A program made the position numbers and the translations under genes. Below, in pieces: positions 34,766-44,062 of a stretch of 64,000 bases of DNA. Under the pieces are notes generated by a model. The model had not been told where the DNA came from, did not search any database, and saw only the letters and a program-made list of their open reading frames with translations. The DNA comes from Blautia sp. An81 (GTDB lineage Bacteria; Bacillota; Clostridia; Lachnospirales; Lachnospiraceae). The stretch's first letter is position 1. Every line of letters starts with the position of its first letter. The stretch is taken from assembly GCF_002161285.1 (NCBI RefSeq), contig NZ_NFHH01000001.1:62001-126000 (forward strand). Reading direction: 5' to 3'.

Positions 34766-35959
34766 TTATTCCAGCATATTTTCAATGAAAATCCCGTATC
34801 CTTTTGAAGAATCCTGAACAAAAACATGAGTTACCGCGCCGATGAGTTTTCCATCCTGAAGGATCGGGCTGCCGCTCATTCCCTGAACGATTCCTCCTGT
34901 CTTTGCCAAGAGCTCAGGATCTGTCACCTGTATCTGGAAAGATTTATTGGTATCCTGCTGACTGCTGTATATATCTGTGATCTCTATATCATAATATTCC
35001 ACCTTTCCCTCTAACTGCATAAGAATCTGGGCTTTTCCTTTTTTTACTTCCTGTTTGTATCCGATCTTCACCTTTTCACCAGAAATCTGGGTGTCAGAAA
35101 AAATCTGGCCGAAAATCCCGATATCTGTATTTTTCTCTATGGTTCCGATTTTTTTCTCGTCTTCATATTCAATATAACCAGAAAGTTCTCCCGGAACGCC
35201 TTGGGCTCCCCGGATTATAGAAACGATCTGGGCCTGATAAAGTTCGCCTCCCGATACATCCAGAAGTTCTCCTGTGTCTGTGTCGCTGATACCGTGTCCC
35301 AGGGCTCCGAATCTGCCTTTCTCATCCACATAGGTCATAGTACCGATTCCCTGGGTATTATCCCTTACCCAAATTCCCAGCTTATAATTTTCTTCCTGGG
35401 TAAGCACAGGCTCCAGAGACAGGGGAATCTCTTCTCCCTTTCGATTTACCACCAGCTCTACATTCTCCCCCTGGCAGTCTTCAATTTCTGCAATTAGTTC
35501 TCTTTTTCTGGAAACTGTTTTTCCATTTACCTCCAGGATATAGTCTCCTGGCTGGACAATGTTTGCCGCAGGTTCCAGGGCTATACCATTTTGGTTTGTA
35601 ATCTCTCCCGTATCTACGATGAGCACACCCTGAGTCTCCATGTACAGTCCAACAGGATTTCCTGAAACGCAGACCCACTGATCCTCTACCGTCTCTACCT
35701 GTACATTCTTCAGGGGGAGCATTCCCAAGAGCGAGCAGGGAATCTGATAGCTTCCTCTGTCCGACACGTCAATGGTCTCTGGATAGGTTATCAGAGGAAT
35801 ATCCAGAGAATCCCCCAGGCCTTCCTCCTGTCCATACCGGATATAGACCGTATCCGGTATCCTGTCTTTAAGTTCTTCCAGAGAAAGAACTCCCGCAGCT
35901 ATCAGGTCCGCTAATAAAAATCCGAAAAGAAAGAGACGATAATTACGTTTTTTCGACAA
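34766..35959 (-). CDS. spoIVB: SpoIVB serine peptidase (S55 family)
   Basis: Forespore-secreted protease that triggers pro-sigma-K processing in Bacillus. The start is read as TTG (35957-35959) with AGAGGATG upstream; a GTG 15 codons earlier lies inside the recN terminator. The 397 residues have an N-terminal membrane anchor (about 6-26), a PDZ domain (about 105-190, GDYILEVNGKTV), and the peptidase domain with LGHGISDTDTG (His) and QGMSGSPILQDGKLIGAVTHV (Ser). The catalytic residues are present. Confidence 0.93.
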   Translation of the reverse strand: MSKKRNYRLFLFGFLLADLIAAGVLSLEELKDRIPDTVYIRYGQEEGLGDSLDIPLITYPETIDVSDRGSYQIPCSLLGMLPLKNVQVETVEDQWVCVSGNPVGLYMETQGVLIVDTGEITNQNGIALEPAANIVQPGDYILEVNGKTVSRKRELIAEIEDCQGENVELVVNRKGEEIPLSLEPVLTQEENYKLGIWVRDNTQGIGTMTYVDEKGRFGALGHGISDTDTGELLDVSGGELYQAQIVSIIRGAQGVPGELSGYIEYEDEKKIGTIEKNTDIGIFGQIFSDTQISGEKVKIGYKQEVKKGKAQILMQLEGKVEYYDIEITDIYSSQQDTNKSFQIQVTDPELLAKTGGIVQGMSGSPILQDGKLIGAVTHVFVQDSSKGYGIFIENMLE

Positions 35960-35988
35960 AAAATCACATCCTCTCTTAATTTTATACG

Positions 35989-36020
35989 AAAAAAGGATAC
36001 ACACTACTGTGTACCCTTTT
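35989..36020 (-). terminator. Rho-independent terminator after recN
   Basis: AAAAGGGTACACA and TGTGTATCCTTTT pair around GTAG on the minus strand, followed by TTTTTT. It separates the long housekeeping operon from spoIVB. Confidence 0.9.
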
Positions 36021-36038
36021 TATTATGTGACCTTTTGT

Positions 36039-37724
36039 CTATTTCAATCTTGTATTTTTTTGTTGCTGTGCCAAATCTTTCATTTCTGCAGCATTTTGCA
36101 GAACCGCATCGGTTATCTTTGCGCCGCCCAGCATTCTGGCCAGCTCTTCTACAGAATCATCATAAGAAAGTCTGCGGATCCTGGTACTTGTTTCCATATT
36201 TTCCACATTTTTCTCTATAAGATAATGGTAATCCGCCTGAGAAGCAATCTGCGGAAGATGGGTAATGCACAGAACCTGATGATTCTCTCCGATAACCTTC
36301 ATTTTCTCTGCTACCTTCTGGGCAGTCCTGCCGCTGATCCCGGTGTCAATCTCATCGAAGATCAGGGTCTCCGTCTGGTCTTTATCTGCCAGCAGAGTCT
36401 TGATTGCCAGCATGATCCTGGAAAGTTCTCCTCCTGATACCACCTGCTGCAAAGGCAGCACCGGTTCTCCCGGATTGGTAGAGATCATGAACGTTATACT
36501 GTCTTTTCCCTGGGCTGTATAACTTTCTTTTTCCCTGAAAGAAATATGAAATTCCACATTTAAGAAATTCAGGTCCTGAAGGCTCTGGATAATCTTCTCC
36601 TCCAGCATAGAAGCCCAATCTTTTCTGCATCTGGTAAGTTTCTGGGAAGCTTTCTTTAAAAGCATCTCCTGCTCCTCCAGCCTTCTTTCCAAATCTTTTT
36701 TTCTGGCCTGGAAATTTTCCAGTCTTTCCAGTTCTTTCTCTTTTTCACCCTGGTAAGAAAGAATTTCCTCAATAGTATGTCCATATTTGGATTTTAAATG
36801 ATTAATAAGGTCCAGACGGTTCTCCGTTTCCTGAAATTCTTCATCTGAAAAAACAAATTCCGAAAGATAAGAGGACAATTCCCGGTTCAGATCGTTGAGA
36901 AGACTGTCCATGTCTTCCATAGAGCTGTAAATATTTTCCAGTTCACTGTCATATTCCCGGATCTGGGAAATTTTCTGCATGGCTCTTCCCATCTGGGCTC
37001 CCATCCCTTCTCCTTCATATCCGGTAATCTGATATACGCTGCCAAGGCCTTCCGTTATTTTCTTTCCATTTGCAAGTTTTCTGTAGACAGTCTCCAGTTC
37101 CTGGTCCTCTCCTGGCTTCAGCTGGGCCTGGGAAATCTCCTGGATCTCATATTCCAAAAATCCCATTTCCCGCCGCCGCTGCTCTTCATCTATCTGATAG
37201 CTTTCCAGCTCTTTTTTCAGCCTGCTGTATTCTATGTAAAAACCTTTTACTCCTTCTTTTTTTTCAAGAATCTCCCCGCCGCCGAATTCATCCAGAATCT
37301 CCATCTGTTTCTCCGGATAAAGAAGGGACTGATGTTCATGCTGTCCGTGGATATCCAGTAAAAGAGCTGCGATCTTTTTAATATTTCCTGCCGTGCTGGC
37401 CTCTCCATTGACTTTACTGATGCTGCGATTTTCCATAAGCTTTCTGGTTATGATAACCTGACCTTCTTCCGGAAAAACATCCAGCTCTTTTAGTTTTTCC
37501 TCTGTACAGGAATCTACCTGAAACACCAGTTCCACCAGGGCATAAGGTGCGCCTTCCCGGATCATGCCTCTGGACATCTTCTGCCCCAGGGCCAGATTCA
37601 CGGAACCCATTAAGATAGATTTTCCTGCGCCGGTCTCTCCTGTAAGTATATTCAGTCCCGGTCCAAAATCTGCCTGGACCTCCTGGATCAGCGCCAGGTT
37701 CTTCACATGTAAATGCACCAACAT
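36039..37724 (-). CDS. recN: DNA repair protein RecN
   Basis: SMC-like ATPase acting early in double-strand-break repair. The 561 residues have Walker A GETGAGKSIL (about 30-39), a long coiled coil (about 155-370), signature VSGGELSRIMLAIKTLL, and Walker B TLIFDEIDTGISG. It is the last gene of the asp23-to-recN operon, 18 bp after argR; the nadK-argR-recN order is common in Firmicutes. No LexA box is visible directly upstream. Confidence 0.96.
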   Translation of the reverse strand: MLVHLHVKNLALIQEVQADFGPGLNILTGETGAGKSILMGSVNLALGQKMSRGMIREGAPYALVELVFQVDSCTEEKLKELDVFPEEGQVIITRKLMENRSISKVNGEASTAGNIKKIAALLLDIHGQHEHQSLLYPEKQMEILDEFGGGEILEKKEGVKGFYIEYSRLKKELESYQIDEEQRRREMGFLEYEIQEISQAQLKPGEDQELETVYRKLANGKKITEGLGSVYQITGYEGEGMGAQMGRAMQKISQIREYDSELENIYSSMEDMDSLLNDLNRELSSYLSEFVFSDEEFQETENRLDLINHLKSKYGHTIEEILSYQGEKEKELERLENFQARKKDLERRLEEQEMLLKKASQKLTRCRKDWASMLEEKIIQSLQDLNFLNVEFHISFREKESYTAQGKDSITFMISTNPGEPVLPLQQVVSGGELSRIMLAIKTLLADKDQTETLIFDEIDTGISGRTAQKVAEKMKVIGENHQVLCITHLPQIASQADYHYLIEKNVENMETSTRIRRLSYDDSVEELARMLGGAKITDAVLQNAAEMKDLAQQQKNTRLK

Positions 37725-37742
37725 CTCTGATCCACCCCGTTT

Positions 37743-38195
37743 TTACTGATTGATGATTTTCTTTATTTTGTTCAAAAGCTGCAATGTTTCCTCAGGACTT
37801 TTGCTGAAGCATGCAATAGTATCGTCTCCTGCAATACTGCCCACTACTTCCCGCCAGTTCATATGATCCAGGGCTACCGCCGCTGCGTTTGCCATTCCCA
37901 CTCCTGTCTTGATCACCAGGATATTCTGGGCCGCGTCCATAGATACAAAAGCTTCTCTCAGAACCCGGATATATTTTTCTCCGTCAGGAGTTTCCTGAGA
38001 GGTTACAGCCATATATTTGGATCCTCCTCCTGGCTTTGCAACTTTTGTCAGGTTCAGCTCCCGGATATCTCTGGAAACAGTGGCCTGAGTCACCCGAAAT
38101 CCGGCCTCATTCAGCCTGGAAGCCAGTTCTTCCTGTGTCTCGATATCATAATGATTGACCAATTCTATAATTTTTGAATGTCTGGCAATCTTCAT
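37743..38195 (-). CDS. argR: Arginine repressor ArgR
   Basis: Arginine-responsive hexameric repressor/activator. The 150 residues have an N-terminal winged helix (ETQEELASRLNEAGFRVTQATVSRDIRELNL) and a C-terminal oligomerisation domain with arginine-contacting VGSIAGDDTIACF. ATG follows AGGAGG. It lies between nadK and recN; ArgR genes of clostridia and bacilli often occupy this place although arginine genes are elsewhere. Confidence 0.95.
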   Translation of the reverse strand: MKIARHSKIIELVNHYDIETQEELASRLNEAGFRVTQATVSRDIRELNLTKVAKPGGGSKYMAVTSQETPDGEKYIRVLREAFVSMDAAQNILVIKTGVGMANAAAVALDHMNWREVVGSIAGDDTIACFSKSPEETLQLLNKIKKIINQ

Positions 38196-38204
38196 ATCTG
38201 CCTC

Positions 38205-39065
38205 CTAATCTCTCATTTTGGTGCGGAGCACCTCCAAAAAACTGATGTTACTGATCTTAATGATCCTGGTATCTTTTACAGACCGGCGGATCACGATTCT
38301 GTCTCCCACATTCATGGCAATGTTGGTATCTCCATCAAAAGATGCCACTGCCTTTCCATTTCCCCTGTGAGTTCCCTGAGCAATCTCCACTCCAATCTCG
38401 TCCTCGCCGGGGAAGATAATGCTCCGGGTATTCAAAGTGTGGGGAGAGATAGGAGTCATGAGCATGATATTGGTCTCCGGGGAAACAATAGGGCCTCCTG
38501 CTGAAAGGCTGTATCCTGTAGAGCCTGTAGCCGTAGAAATAATAATTCCGTCTGCCGCATAAGCGTTAAGGAATTCCTGGTTGATATAATTTCGGAACCT
38601 GGTCACTCCCATAGGGCCATCTCTTCCGATAACAATATCATTTAACGCCACATCCTCTGCCACCATTTTTCCCCGGTGATATACTTTCCCATTAAGCATC
38701 ATCCGTTTTTCAATGGTATATTCATCTGCCATAAGATGATTCAGGGCCGGTTCAATAGATCCGCTGTCAATCTCTGCCAGATATCCCAAAGTTCCCAGAT
38801 TAATCCCCAAAAGAGGAATCTGCCGGCTGACCACATCTCTGGCCGCCTGCAGGAGGGTTCCGTCTCCTCCCAGTACAAGCACACATTCCACTTCCTGAGG
38901 AATCTGATTTATGTCCGTATAGTGATGAAGATTATCTCTGGTCCCCGTAGATGCAGGACGGATATAGCAGTTCTTTCCTTTGCTCTTTATGTATCCTGCC
39001 ACCCGGGAAGCAATCTTCAGTCCTTCGTCTTTATCACTGTTTGCAATAATATAAAAATTATCCAT
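38205..39065 (-). CDS. nadK: NAD kinase
   Basis: Phosphorylates NAD to NADP. The 286 residues contain the diagnostic LGGDGTLLQAARDV (GGDG), GINLGTLGYLAEID, and the NAD-binding ATGSTGYSLSAGGPIV, followed by a C-terminal beta-rich region (ISPHTLNTRSIIFPG). It follows tlyA by 2 bp and precedes argR by 9 bp, tightly within the operon. Confidence 0.96.
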   Translation of the reverse strand: MDNFYIIANSDKDEGLKIASRVAGYIKSKGKNCYIRPASTGTRDNLHHYTDINQIPQEVECVLVLGGDGTLLQAARDVVSRQIPLLGINLGTLGYLAEIDSGSIEPALNHLMADEYTIEKRMMLNGKVYHRGKMVAEDVALNDIVIGRDGPMGVTRFRNYINQEFLNAYAADGIIISTATGSTGYSLSAGGPIVSPETNIMLMTPISPHTLNTRSIIFPGEDEIGVEIAQGTHRGNGKAVASFDGDTNIAMNVGDRIVIRRSVKDTRIIKISNISFLEVLRTKMRD

Positions 39066-39067
39066 AA

Positions 39068-39874
39068 CTATTTATCCAGTTCTTTGTGGGCCTGGGCCAC
39101 AATTCCATCTATGTCTATATTTCCATCTTCTGGAACCCCCTCCTGCTTTTTCTGGAGGTGAAGAAGATATTCTATATTTCCCTCTGGCCCCTTAATAGGT
39201 GAATACTCCAGATTCAGCAGAGCAAAGCCCGTCTCAGAGGCAAAGGCTGTGACTTTTTCTATAACTTCCCGATGAACTGCCGGATCCCTGACTACGCCTT
39301 TTTTTCCCACCTTTTCTCTTCCTGCTTCAAACTGAGGCTTAATAAGACAGACTACCTGTCCCTGGTCTTTCAGCAGTTCATAGACAGGAGGCAGCACTTT
39401 GGTCAGGGATATAAAGGACACATCAATGGAAGAAAAATCTGCTTTTTCTTCCAGATCCTCAGGCGTAACATAGCGGATATTGGTCTTTTCCATACAGACT
39501 ACCCGGGGATCGTTCCGCAGTTTCCAGTCTAACTGCCCATGGCCTACGTCTATGGCGTAAACTTTTACTGCTCCGTTCTGGAGCATACAGTCTGTAAAGC
39601 CTCCCGTGGAAGAACCAACATCCATGCACACACAGCCATCCAGGCTCAGCCCGAAGTGGGACATGGCCTTTTCCAGCTTCAGTCCTCCCCGGCTTACATA
39701 TTTTAAGGTATTTCCCCTTACTTCAATCTGAACCGTATCGGGAAACATAGTGCCGGCCTTATCTTCCTTCTGATTGTCTACAAATACGCTTCCAGCCATG
39801 ATCACTGCCTTGGCTTTTTCCCTGGAAGCCGCCAGGCCCCGCTTTACCAGCAAGACATCCAGACGCTCTTTCAT
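39068..39874 (-). CDS. tlyA: TlyA family rRNA 2'-O-methyltransferase / S4-domain protein
   Basis: Predicted ribosomal RNA cytidine-2'-O-methyltransferase, historically annotated as hemolysin. The 268 residues have an N-terminal S4 RNA-binding domain (ERLDVLLVKRGLAASREKAKAVIMAG) and an FtsJ-like Rossmann methyltransferase with CMDVGSSTGGFTDCML (SAM motif), SIDVSFISL and LIKPQFEAG. It directly abuts dxs (adjacent coordinates), consistent with the common dxs-tlyA-nadK order. Confidence 0.93.
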   Translation of the reverse strand: MKERLDVLLVKRGLAASREKAKAVIMAGSVFVDNQKEDKAGTMFPDTVQIEVRGNTLKYVSRGGLKLEKAMSHFGLSLDGCVCMDVGSSTGGFTDCMLQNGAVKVYAIDVGHGQLDWKLRNDPRVVCMEKTNIRYVTPEDLEEKADFSSIDVSFISLTKVLPPVYELLKDQGQVVCLIKPQFEAGREKVGKKGVVRDPAVHREVIEKVTAFASETGFALLNLEYSPIKGPEGNIEYLLHLQKKQEGVPEDGNIDIDGIVAQAHKELDK

Positions 39875-41731
39875 TTATCTGGCCTCCTTGATTTTCTCGT
39901 AAATAGATACCGGGTCCAGTCCCAGTTTTTCTTTCAGTTTTTCCGGATTTCCATGCTCCACGAACTGGTCCGGCACTGCAAAAATCAGTACCTGAACCTG
40001 AGGATGGTTCATCCGCATATAGTCAGCTACTGCCATACCAAAGCCTCCTGTCTTCACATTCTCTTCCATTGTAACGATCAGGCTGTGGCCGGCTGCCAGA
40101 AAGTCCAGCATCTTTTCATCTAAGGGCTTTACAAATCTGGCATTGATCAGAGTCGGGTTCTCCCCATCCTCCTTCAACTGACGGTACACTTTCTCCCCGG
40201 TCTTTACCATACTTCCCACCGGAAGAAGGGCTGTCTTTTCCCCTTCAAAAAGAAATTCGCTGCGTCCCAGGACAATGGGAGCCCGAAATTCTTCTAATCC
40301 GTCATAAGCCTCACCTCTTGGGTAACGGATAGCAATGGGGCCCTGATATTTCACTGCAAATTTCAGCATATCGGAAAGTTCCCATTTATTCTTGGGAGCC
40401 ATTACTGTCATATTGGGGATCATAGACAGATAGGTCAGGTCAAAACAGCCCTGATGGGTTTCTCCGTCGCTTCCCACTAATCCTGCCCGGTCTACGGCAA
40501 AAATCACATGAAGTTTCTGAAGACACACATCTTCTATAATCTGGTCAATGGCTCTCTGAAGGAAAGAAGAATAAACCGCCACCACCGGTATCAGGCCTCC
40601 CAGAGCCAGTCCTGCGGCAAAGGTCACTGCATGTTCCTCTGCAATCCCCACATCAAAGAATCTGTCCGGGAACATATTACGGAATCTTTTCAGTCCGGTT
40701 CCATCGGGCATTGCAGCGGTAACAGCTACCACCTTCTCCTCCCTGTCTCCGAACTTTCGCATAACTGTAGAAAAAATATCGGTGTAGTTGGCTTTTCCAT
40801 TTTTGTTTAAAGGAATTCCATGCTCCAGGTCAAAAGCAGCGGTACCGTGGAATCTGGCCGGATGGCGCATAGCCGGCTCATAACCTCTTCCTTTTTCCGT
40901 CTTTACATGAACCAGCACCGGGCCCTGGATTTTCCTGGCCTCCTGGAATACCTGGATCATTCTGGCACAATCATGTCCATTTATAGGGCCCAGATAAGTA
41001 ATGCCCATATCTTCAAAAAACATCCCCGGAATGAGCAGCCTTTTCATACTGTCTTTCGCTTTGTGGATTTTCTTCACTGTGGCAGGTCCGATTCCCGGAA
41101 TCCGGTTCAGCCCTTTTTTCACTTCAATTTTCAGGTCATTATACCCTTCCGCAGTGCGCAGGTTTCCCAGATAACTGGAGATTCCTCCCACATTCTTGGA
41201 GATAGACATTTCATTGTCGTTGAGCACAATGATAAAATTAGATTTCAGCTGTGAGGCATTGTTCAGGGCTTCATAGGCCATGCCTCCTGTCAGGGCTCCG
41301 TCTCCGATAACAGAAACCACCTGATAGTTCTCTTTATTCAGATCTCTGGCACACACATACCCCATTCCCGCTGAGATAGAAGTGGAGCTGTGTCCTGTGT
41401 CAAAAGAATCACAGGGACTTTCACTCCGCTTGGGAAATCCGCTCATTCCTCCCAGCATACGGAGATGTTCGAATCCTTCTTTTCTCCCTGTAAGGATTTT
41501 ATGGGTGTAGGACTGGTGTCCCACATCCCAGATAATCTTATCCTCAGGGAGACAGAGCACATAGTGGAGGGCCATAGTCAGTTCTACTGCCCCCAGATTC
41601 GAAGCCAGATGGCCTCCTGTTTTGCTTAAATGCTCCAGAAGAAAGGTCCGGATCTCCCCTGCAAGCTGGGGAAGCTGCTCCAGAGGTATATTCTTTATAT
41701 CGTTTTCTTTCTTTATTTCATCTAACAGCAT
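39875..41731 (-). CDS. dxs: 1-deoxy-D-xylulose-5-phosphate synthase
   Basis: Thiamine-diphosphate enzyme that condenses pyruvate with glyceraldehyde 3-phosphate, the entry to the MEP isoprenoid pathway. The 618 residues show DVGHQSYTHKILTGR, the ThDP motif VIGDGALTGGMAYEALN, the central GIAEEHAVTFAAG (catalytic Glu) and LVGSDGETHQGCFDL. It is 13 bp downstream of ispA and begins at an ATG overlapping no other gene. Confidence 0.97.
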   Translation of the reverse strand: MLLDEIKKENDIKNIPLEQLPQLAGEIRTFLLEHLSKTGGHLASNLGAVELTMALHYVLCLPEDKIIWDVGHQSYTHKILTGRKEGFEHLRMLGGMSGFPKRSESPCDSFDTGHSSTSISAGMGYVCARDLNKENYQVVSVIGDGALTGGMAYEALNNASQLKSNFIIVLNDNEMSISKNVGGISSYLGNLRTAEGYNDLKIEVKKGLNRIPGIGPATVKKIHKAKDSMKRLLIPGMFFEDMGITYLGPINGHDCARMIQVFQEARKIQGPVLVHVKTEKGRGYEPAMRHPARFHGTAAFDLEHGIPLNKNGKANYTDIFSTVMRKFGDREEKVVAVTAAMPDGTGLKRFRNMFPDRFFDVGIAEEHAVTFAAGLALGGLIPVVAVYSSFLQRAIDQIIEDVCLQKLHVIFAVDRAGLVGSDGETHQGCFDLTYLSMIPNMTVMAPKNKWELSDMLKFAVKYQGPIAIRYPRGEAYDGLEEFRAPIVLGRSEFLFEGEKTALLPVGSMVKTGEKVYRQLKEDGENPTLINARFVKPLDEKMLDFLAAGHSLIVTMEENVKTGGFGMAVADYMRMNHPQVQVLIFAVPDQFVEHGNPEKLKEKLGLDPVSIYEKIKEAR

Positions 41732-41744
41732 GGGCTATGCACCT

Positions 41745-42635
41745 CTATTTTCTGCGGGTACACAGAGAAAGAAACAGTTCTTTTAAGAACTCCGTGTCCC
41801 CTGGCAGCTCATCAAGGAGCTTCAGGGCTTCCTCTGTCAGATTTTCCACTTCCTGACCCGCTTTTTCCATTCCTTCCAGCGTAACATAGGTTGTCTTATG
41901 ATTTTTTTCATCACTTCCCACCGGCTTGCCAAGCTCTTCCTGGTTTCCCGTTACATCCAGGATATCATCCTGAATCTGAAAAGCCAGGCCGATATATCTG
42001 CCGATAGTTTCTATCTTTTCCAGGTCTTCCATACCTGCCAGGGCGGCGCCTGCCATAAGTGAGGCTTCAATAAGGGCTGAAGTCTTATTAATGTATATAT
42101 ATTCCAGCATCTCTCTCGTTAAAGGCTTTCCGTCATTCTCCACATCTACTCCCTGACCCCCTAACATTCCCCGGATCCCGGTCTTTTTTCCCAGGATTTC
42201 CAAAGCTCTGGCCGCCCTTCTAAGGGCTTTATCATCTTTTGCCATGCCAAAAGCCCGGAAGGCCGTTTCATAGGCGTAGTTTAAAAGAGCGTCACCTGCC
42301 AGAATAGCCGCAGATTCTCCGAAAACCACATGTGTAGTCTTTTTTCCCCGGCGGTATTCATCATTATCAATAGCAGGGAGATCATCATGGATCAGGGAGT
42401 GTGTGTGTATCATCTCAATTGCTGCCATAAAAGGTTCTGCCAGTTCTCCCTCTCCGCCGCAGACCTGATACATCTCTCCCAGGAAAATAGGCCTGAGCCG
42501 CTTCCCCCCTGCCTCCATGCTGTAATTCATGGCCTTTATGAGATTTTTTGAAAAACCCTCTTCAGCAGGAAGAAATTTCCCGATGACCTGCTCCGCTCTC
42601 TCTGTTCTTTTTTCCAACTCATCTCTAAAATTCAC
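41745..42635 (-). CDS. ispA: Farnesyl (geranyl) diphosphate synthase, IspA type
   Basis: Prenyl transferase that builds the C15 chain from IPP and DMAPP. The 296 residues have GGKRLRPIF, the first Asp-rich motif LIHDDLPAIDND (DDxxxxD form of bacterial FPPS), and the second FQIQDDILDVTG with GSDEKNHKTTYV. The start is GTG (42633-42635), inside the last 11 bp of xseB. Confidence 0.94.
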   Translation of the reverse strand: MNFRDELEKRTERAEQVIGKFLPAEEGFSKNLIKAMNYSMEAGGKRLRPIFLGEMYQVCGGEGELAEPFMAAIEMIHTHSLIHDDLPAIDNDEYRRGKKTTHVVFGESAAILAGDALLNYAYETAFRAFGMAKDDKALRRAARALEILGKKTGIRGMLGGQGVDVENDGKPLTREMLEYIYINKTSALIEASLMAGAALAGMEDLEKIETIGRYIGLAFQIQDDILDVTGNQEELGKPVGSDEKNHKTTYVTLEGMEKAGQEVENLTEEALKLLDELPGDTEFLKELFLSLCTRRK

Positions 42636-42849
42636 TTAGATCACCATCTTCATTTATTTTCAGCATTTTTTTCTCGACTTTGTCGATTTTTCCACTGCAC
42701 TGCTTTAAAAGCTCCATACCTTTCTGGTACATAGTAAAAGACTCCTCCAGAGAAATTTCTCTGCTCTCCAGCTTTTCCACGATGTCATACAGTTCTTTGA
42801 GGGACTCTTCAATGGTGGTCTCCTGTCTGCTATTTTCTGTCTGTTCCAT
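42625..42849 (-). CDS. xseB: Exodeoxyribonuclease VII small subunit
   Basis: Small helical subunit that binds XseA in a single-strand-specific exonuclease. The 74 residues show SLKELYDIVEKLESREISLEESFTMYQKG-type signature, characteristic of XseB. It overlaps xseA by 20 bp and ispA by 11 bp. ATG behind GAGGAG. Confidence 0.94.
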   Translation of the reverse strand: MEQTENSRQETTIEESLKELYDIVEKLESREISLEESFTMYQKGMELLKQCSGKIDKVEKKMLKINEDGDLSEF

Positions 42850-44062
42850 TTTTTACGCTCCTCTCTTCCTGCTTTTTGCTCTTTACCTCCGTCTCCAGAG
42901 AACCGTCTGTGACCCGGATGACCAGCCGGTCTCCTACTTCTGCCTGGGTAATGCTGGTCACTGCATGTCTCTGCTTGTCCTCTACATAGGAAAAGCCCTG
43001 ATTCAGTTTGTCCAAAGGAGACAGGCCTTTCATCCGCTCGATATAAATATCCAGCCTCTGTCTTGCCAGATAAATCTGGTTTTTCATAGAGGCCTCCAGC
43101 TTTTCTTCGATATCCATGAGCCGTGTCCTCATTTCCTGGATCCTGTACCGGGGGCTGCCATGTTCCAGCCGGGTCTGATAATACTTCAGATTTTGTCTCA
43201 ACATCAGAAGCCTGTTTTCCATAGCTCTGTCCATTTTTCTTTGGTAATTCTCCAGAGAATCAAAAAATGTCCGTATATCTGCTACTGCCAGTTCTGCAGC
43301 GCCGGAAGGAGTGGGGGCCCGCAGGTCCGCCACATAATCTGCAATGGTGGTATCTGTCTCATGACCCACAGCGGAAATTACCGGAGTCCGGCAGTCAAAG
43401 ATTGCTCTGGCCACTGCCTCTTCATTAAAGGCCCATAAATCTTCTATGGAGCCTCCTCCTCTTCCTACAATTATAACATCTACGCCCAGTCTGTCCAGGG
43501 TCTGAATTCCCTTTACAATGCTCTGAACAGCCCCATCTCCCTGGACAAGGGCCGGGTAAAGGATAAGCTGCACATAGGGATTCCGTCTTCCTGCAATGTT
43601 CCGGATATCCTGTATGGCAGCACCGGTAGGAGCAGTGACCACTCCTACTTTTCGGGCGTATTTGGGAATAGGCTGTTTGTATTCCTGGGCAAACATTCCC
43701 ATTTCTTCCAGTTCTTTTTTCAGGGCCAGAAATCTCTCATAGAGAAGTCCCGCCCCCTCCAGGGTAATCTCTCTGGCATAGAGCTGGTACTTTCCGTCTC
43801 TTTCATAGACGCTGACGCTGCCTCCTGCCACCACCCGGTCTCCGTCTTTCATAGGAAAGGCCAGGCCTTTTCTCTGGCCGGCAAACATCACACAGGATAT
43901 GGTCCCCGTCTCATCCTTCAGGGAAAAATAAATGTGTCCGGAGGTATGATACTTACAGTTGGACACCTCTCCCTTGATATAGATCCGGTTCAGCATAAAA
44001 TCCTGGTTAAACATGTTTTTAATATAAGTATTGACCTGTCCTACGGAATAGATACTGTTCAT
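42830..44062 (-). CDS. xseA: Exodeoxyribonuclease VII large subunit
   Basis: Catalytic subunit of a bidirectional single-strand exonuclease. The 410 residues have an N-terminal OB fold (MNRIYIKGEVSNCKYHTSGHIYFSLKD), a catalytic core with GVVTAPTGAAIQDI and RGGGSIEDLWAFNEE and GHETDTTIADYVADLRAPTPSGAAE, then a coiled coil. Overlaps nusB by 4 bp and xseB by 20 bp. Confidence 0.96.
   Translation of the reverse strand: MNSIYSVGQVNTYIKNMFNQDFMLNRIYIKGEVSNCKYHTSGHIYFSLKDETGTISCVMFAGQRKGLAFPMKDGDRVVAGGSVSVYERDGKYQLYAREITLEGAGLLYERFLALKKELEEMGMFAQEYKQPIPKYARKVGVVTAPTGAAIQDIRNIAGRRNPYVQLILYPALVQGDGAVQSIVKGIQTLDRLGVDVIIVGRGGGSIEDLWAFNEEAVARAIFDCRTPVISAVGHETDTTIADYVADLRAPTPSGAAELAVADIRTFFDSLENYQRKMDRAMENRLLMLRQNLKYYQTRLEHGSPRYRIQEMRTRLMDIEEKLEASMKNQIYLARQRLDIYIERMKGLSPLDKLNQGFSYVEDKQRHAVTSITQAEVGDRLVIRVTDGSLETEVKSKKQEERSVKNGTDRK

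Noticed and set aside
36000-36030. Possible sigma-G -10 (CATAATA) upstream of spoIVB
   Set aside because: It sits before the recN terminator hairpin, so transcripts would run into that terminator, and no GYATR -35 is found at correct spacing.
36005-36038. Upstream GTG start for SpoIVB at 36004
   Set aside because: It lies within the recN terminator hairpin and lacks a ribosome site; the TTG at 35959 has AGAGGATG upstream.
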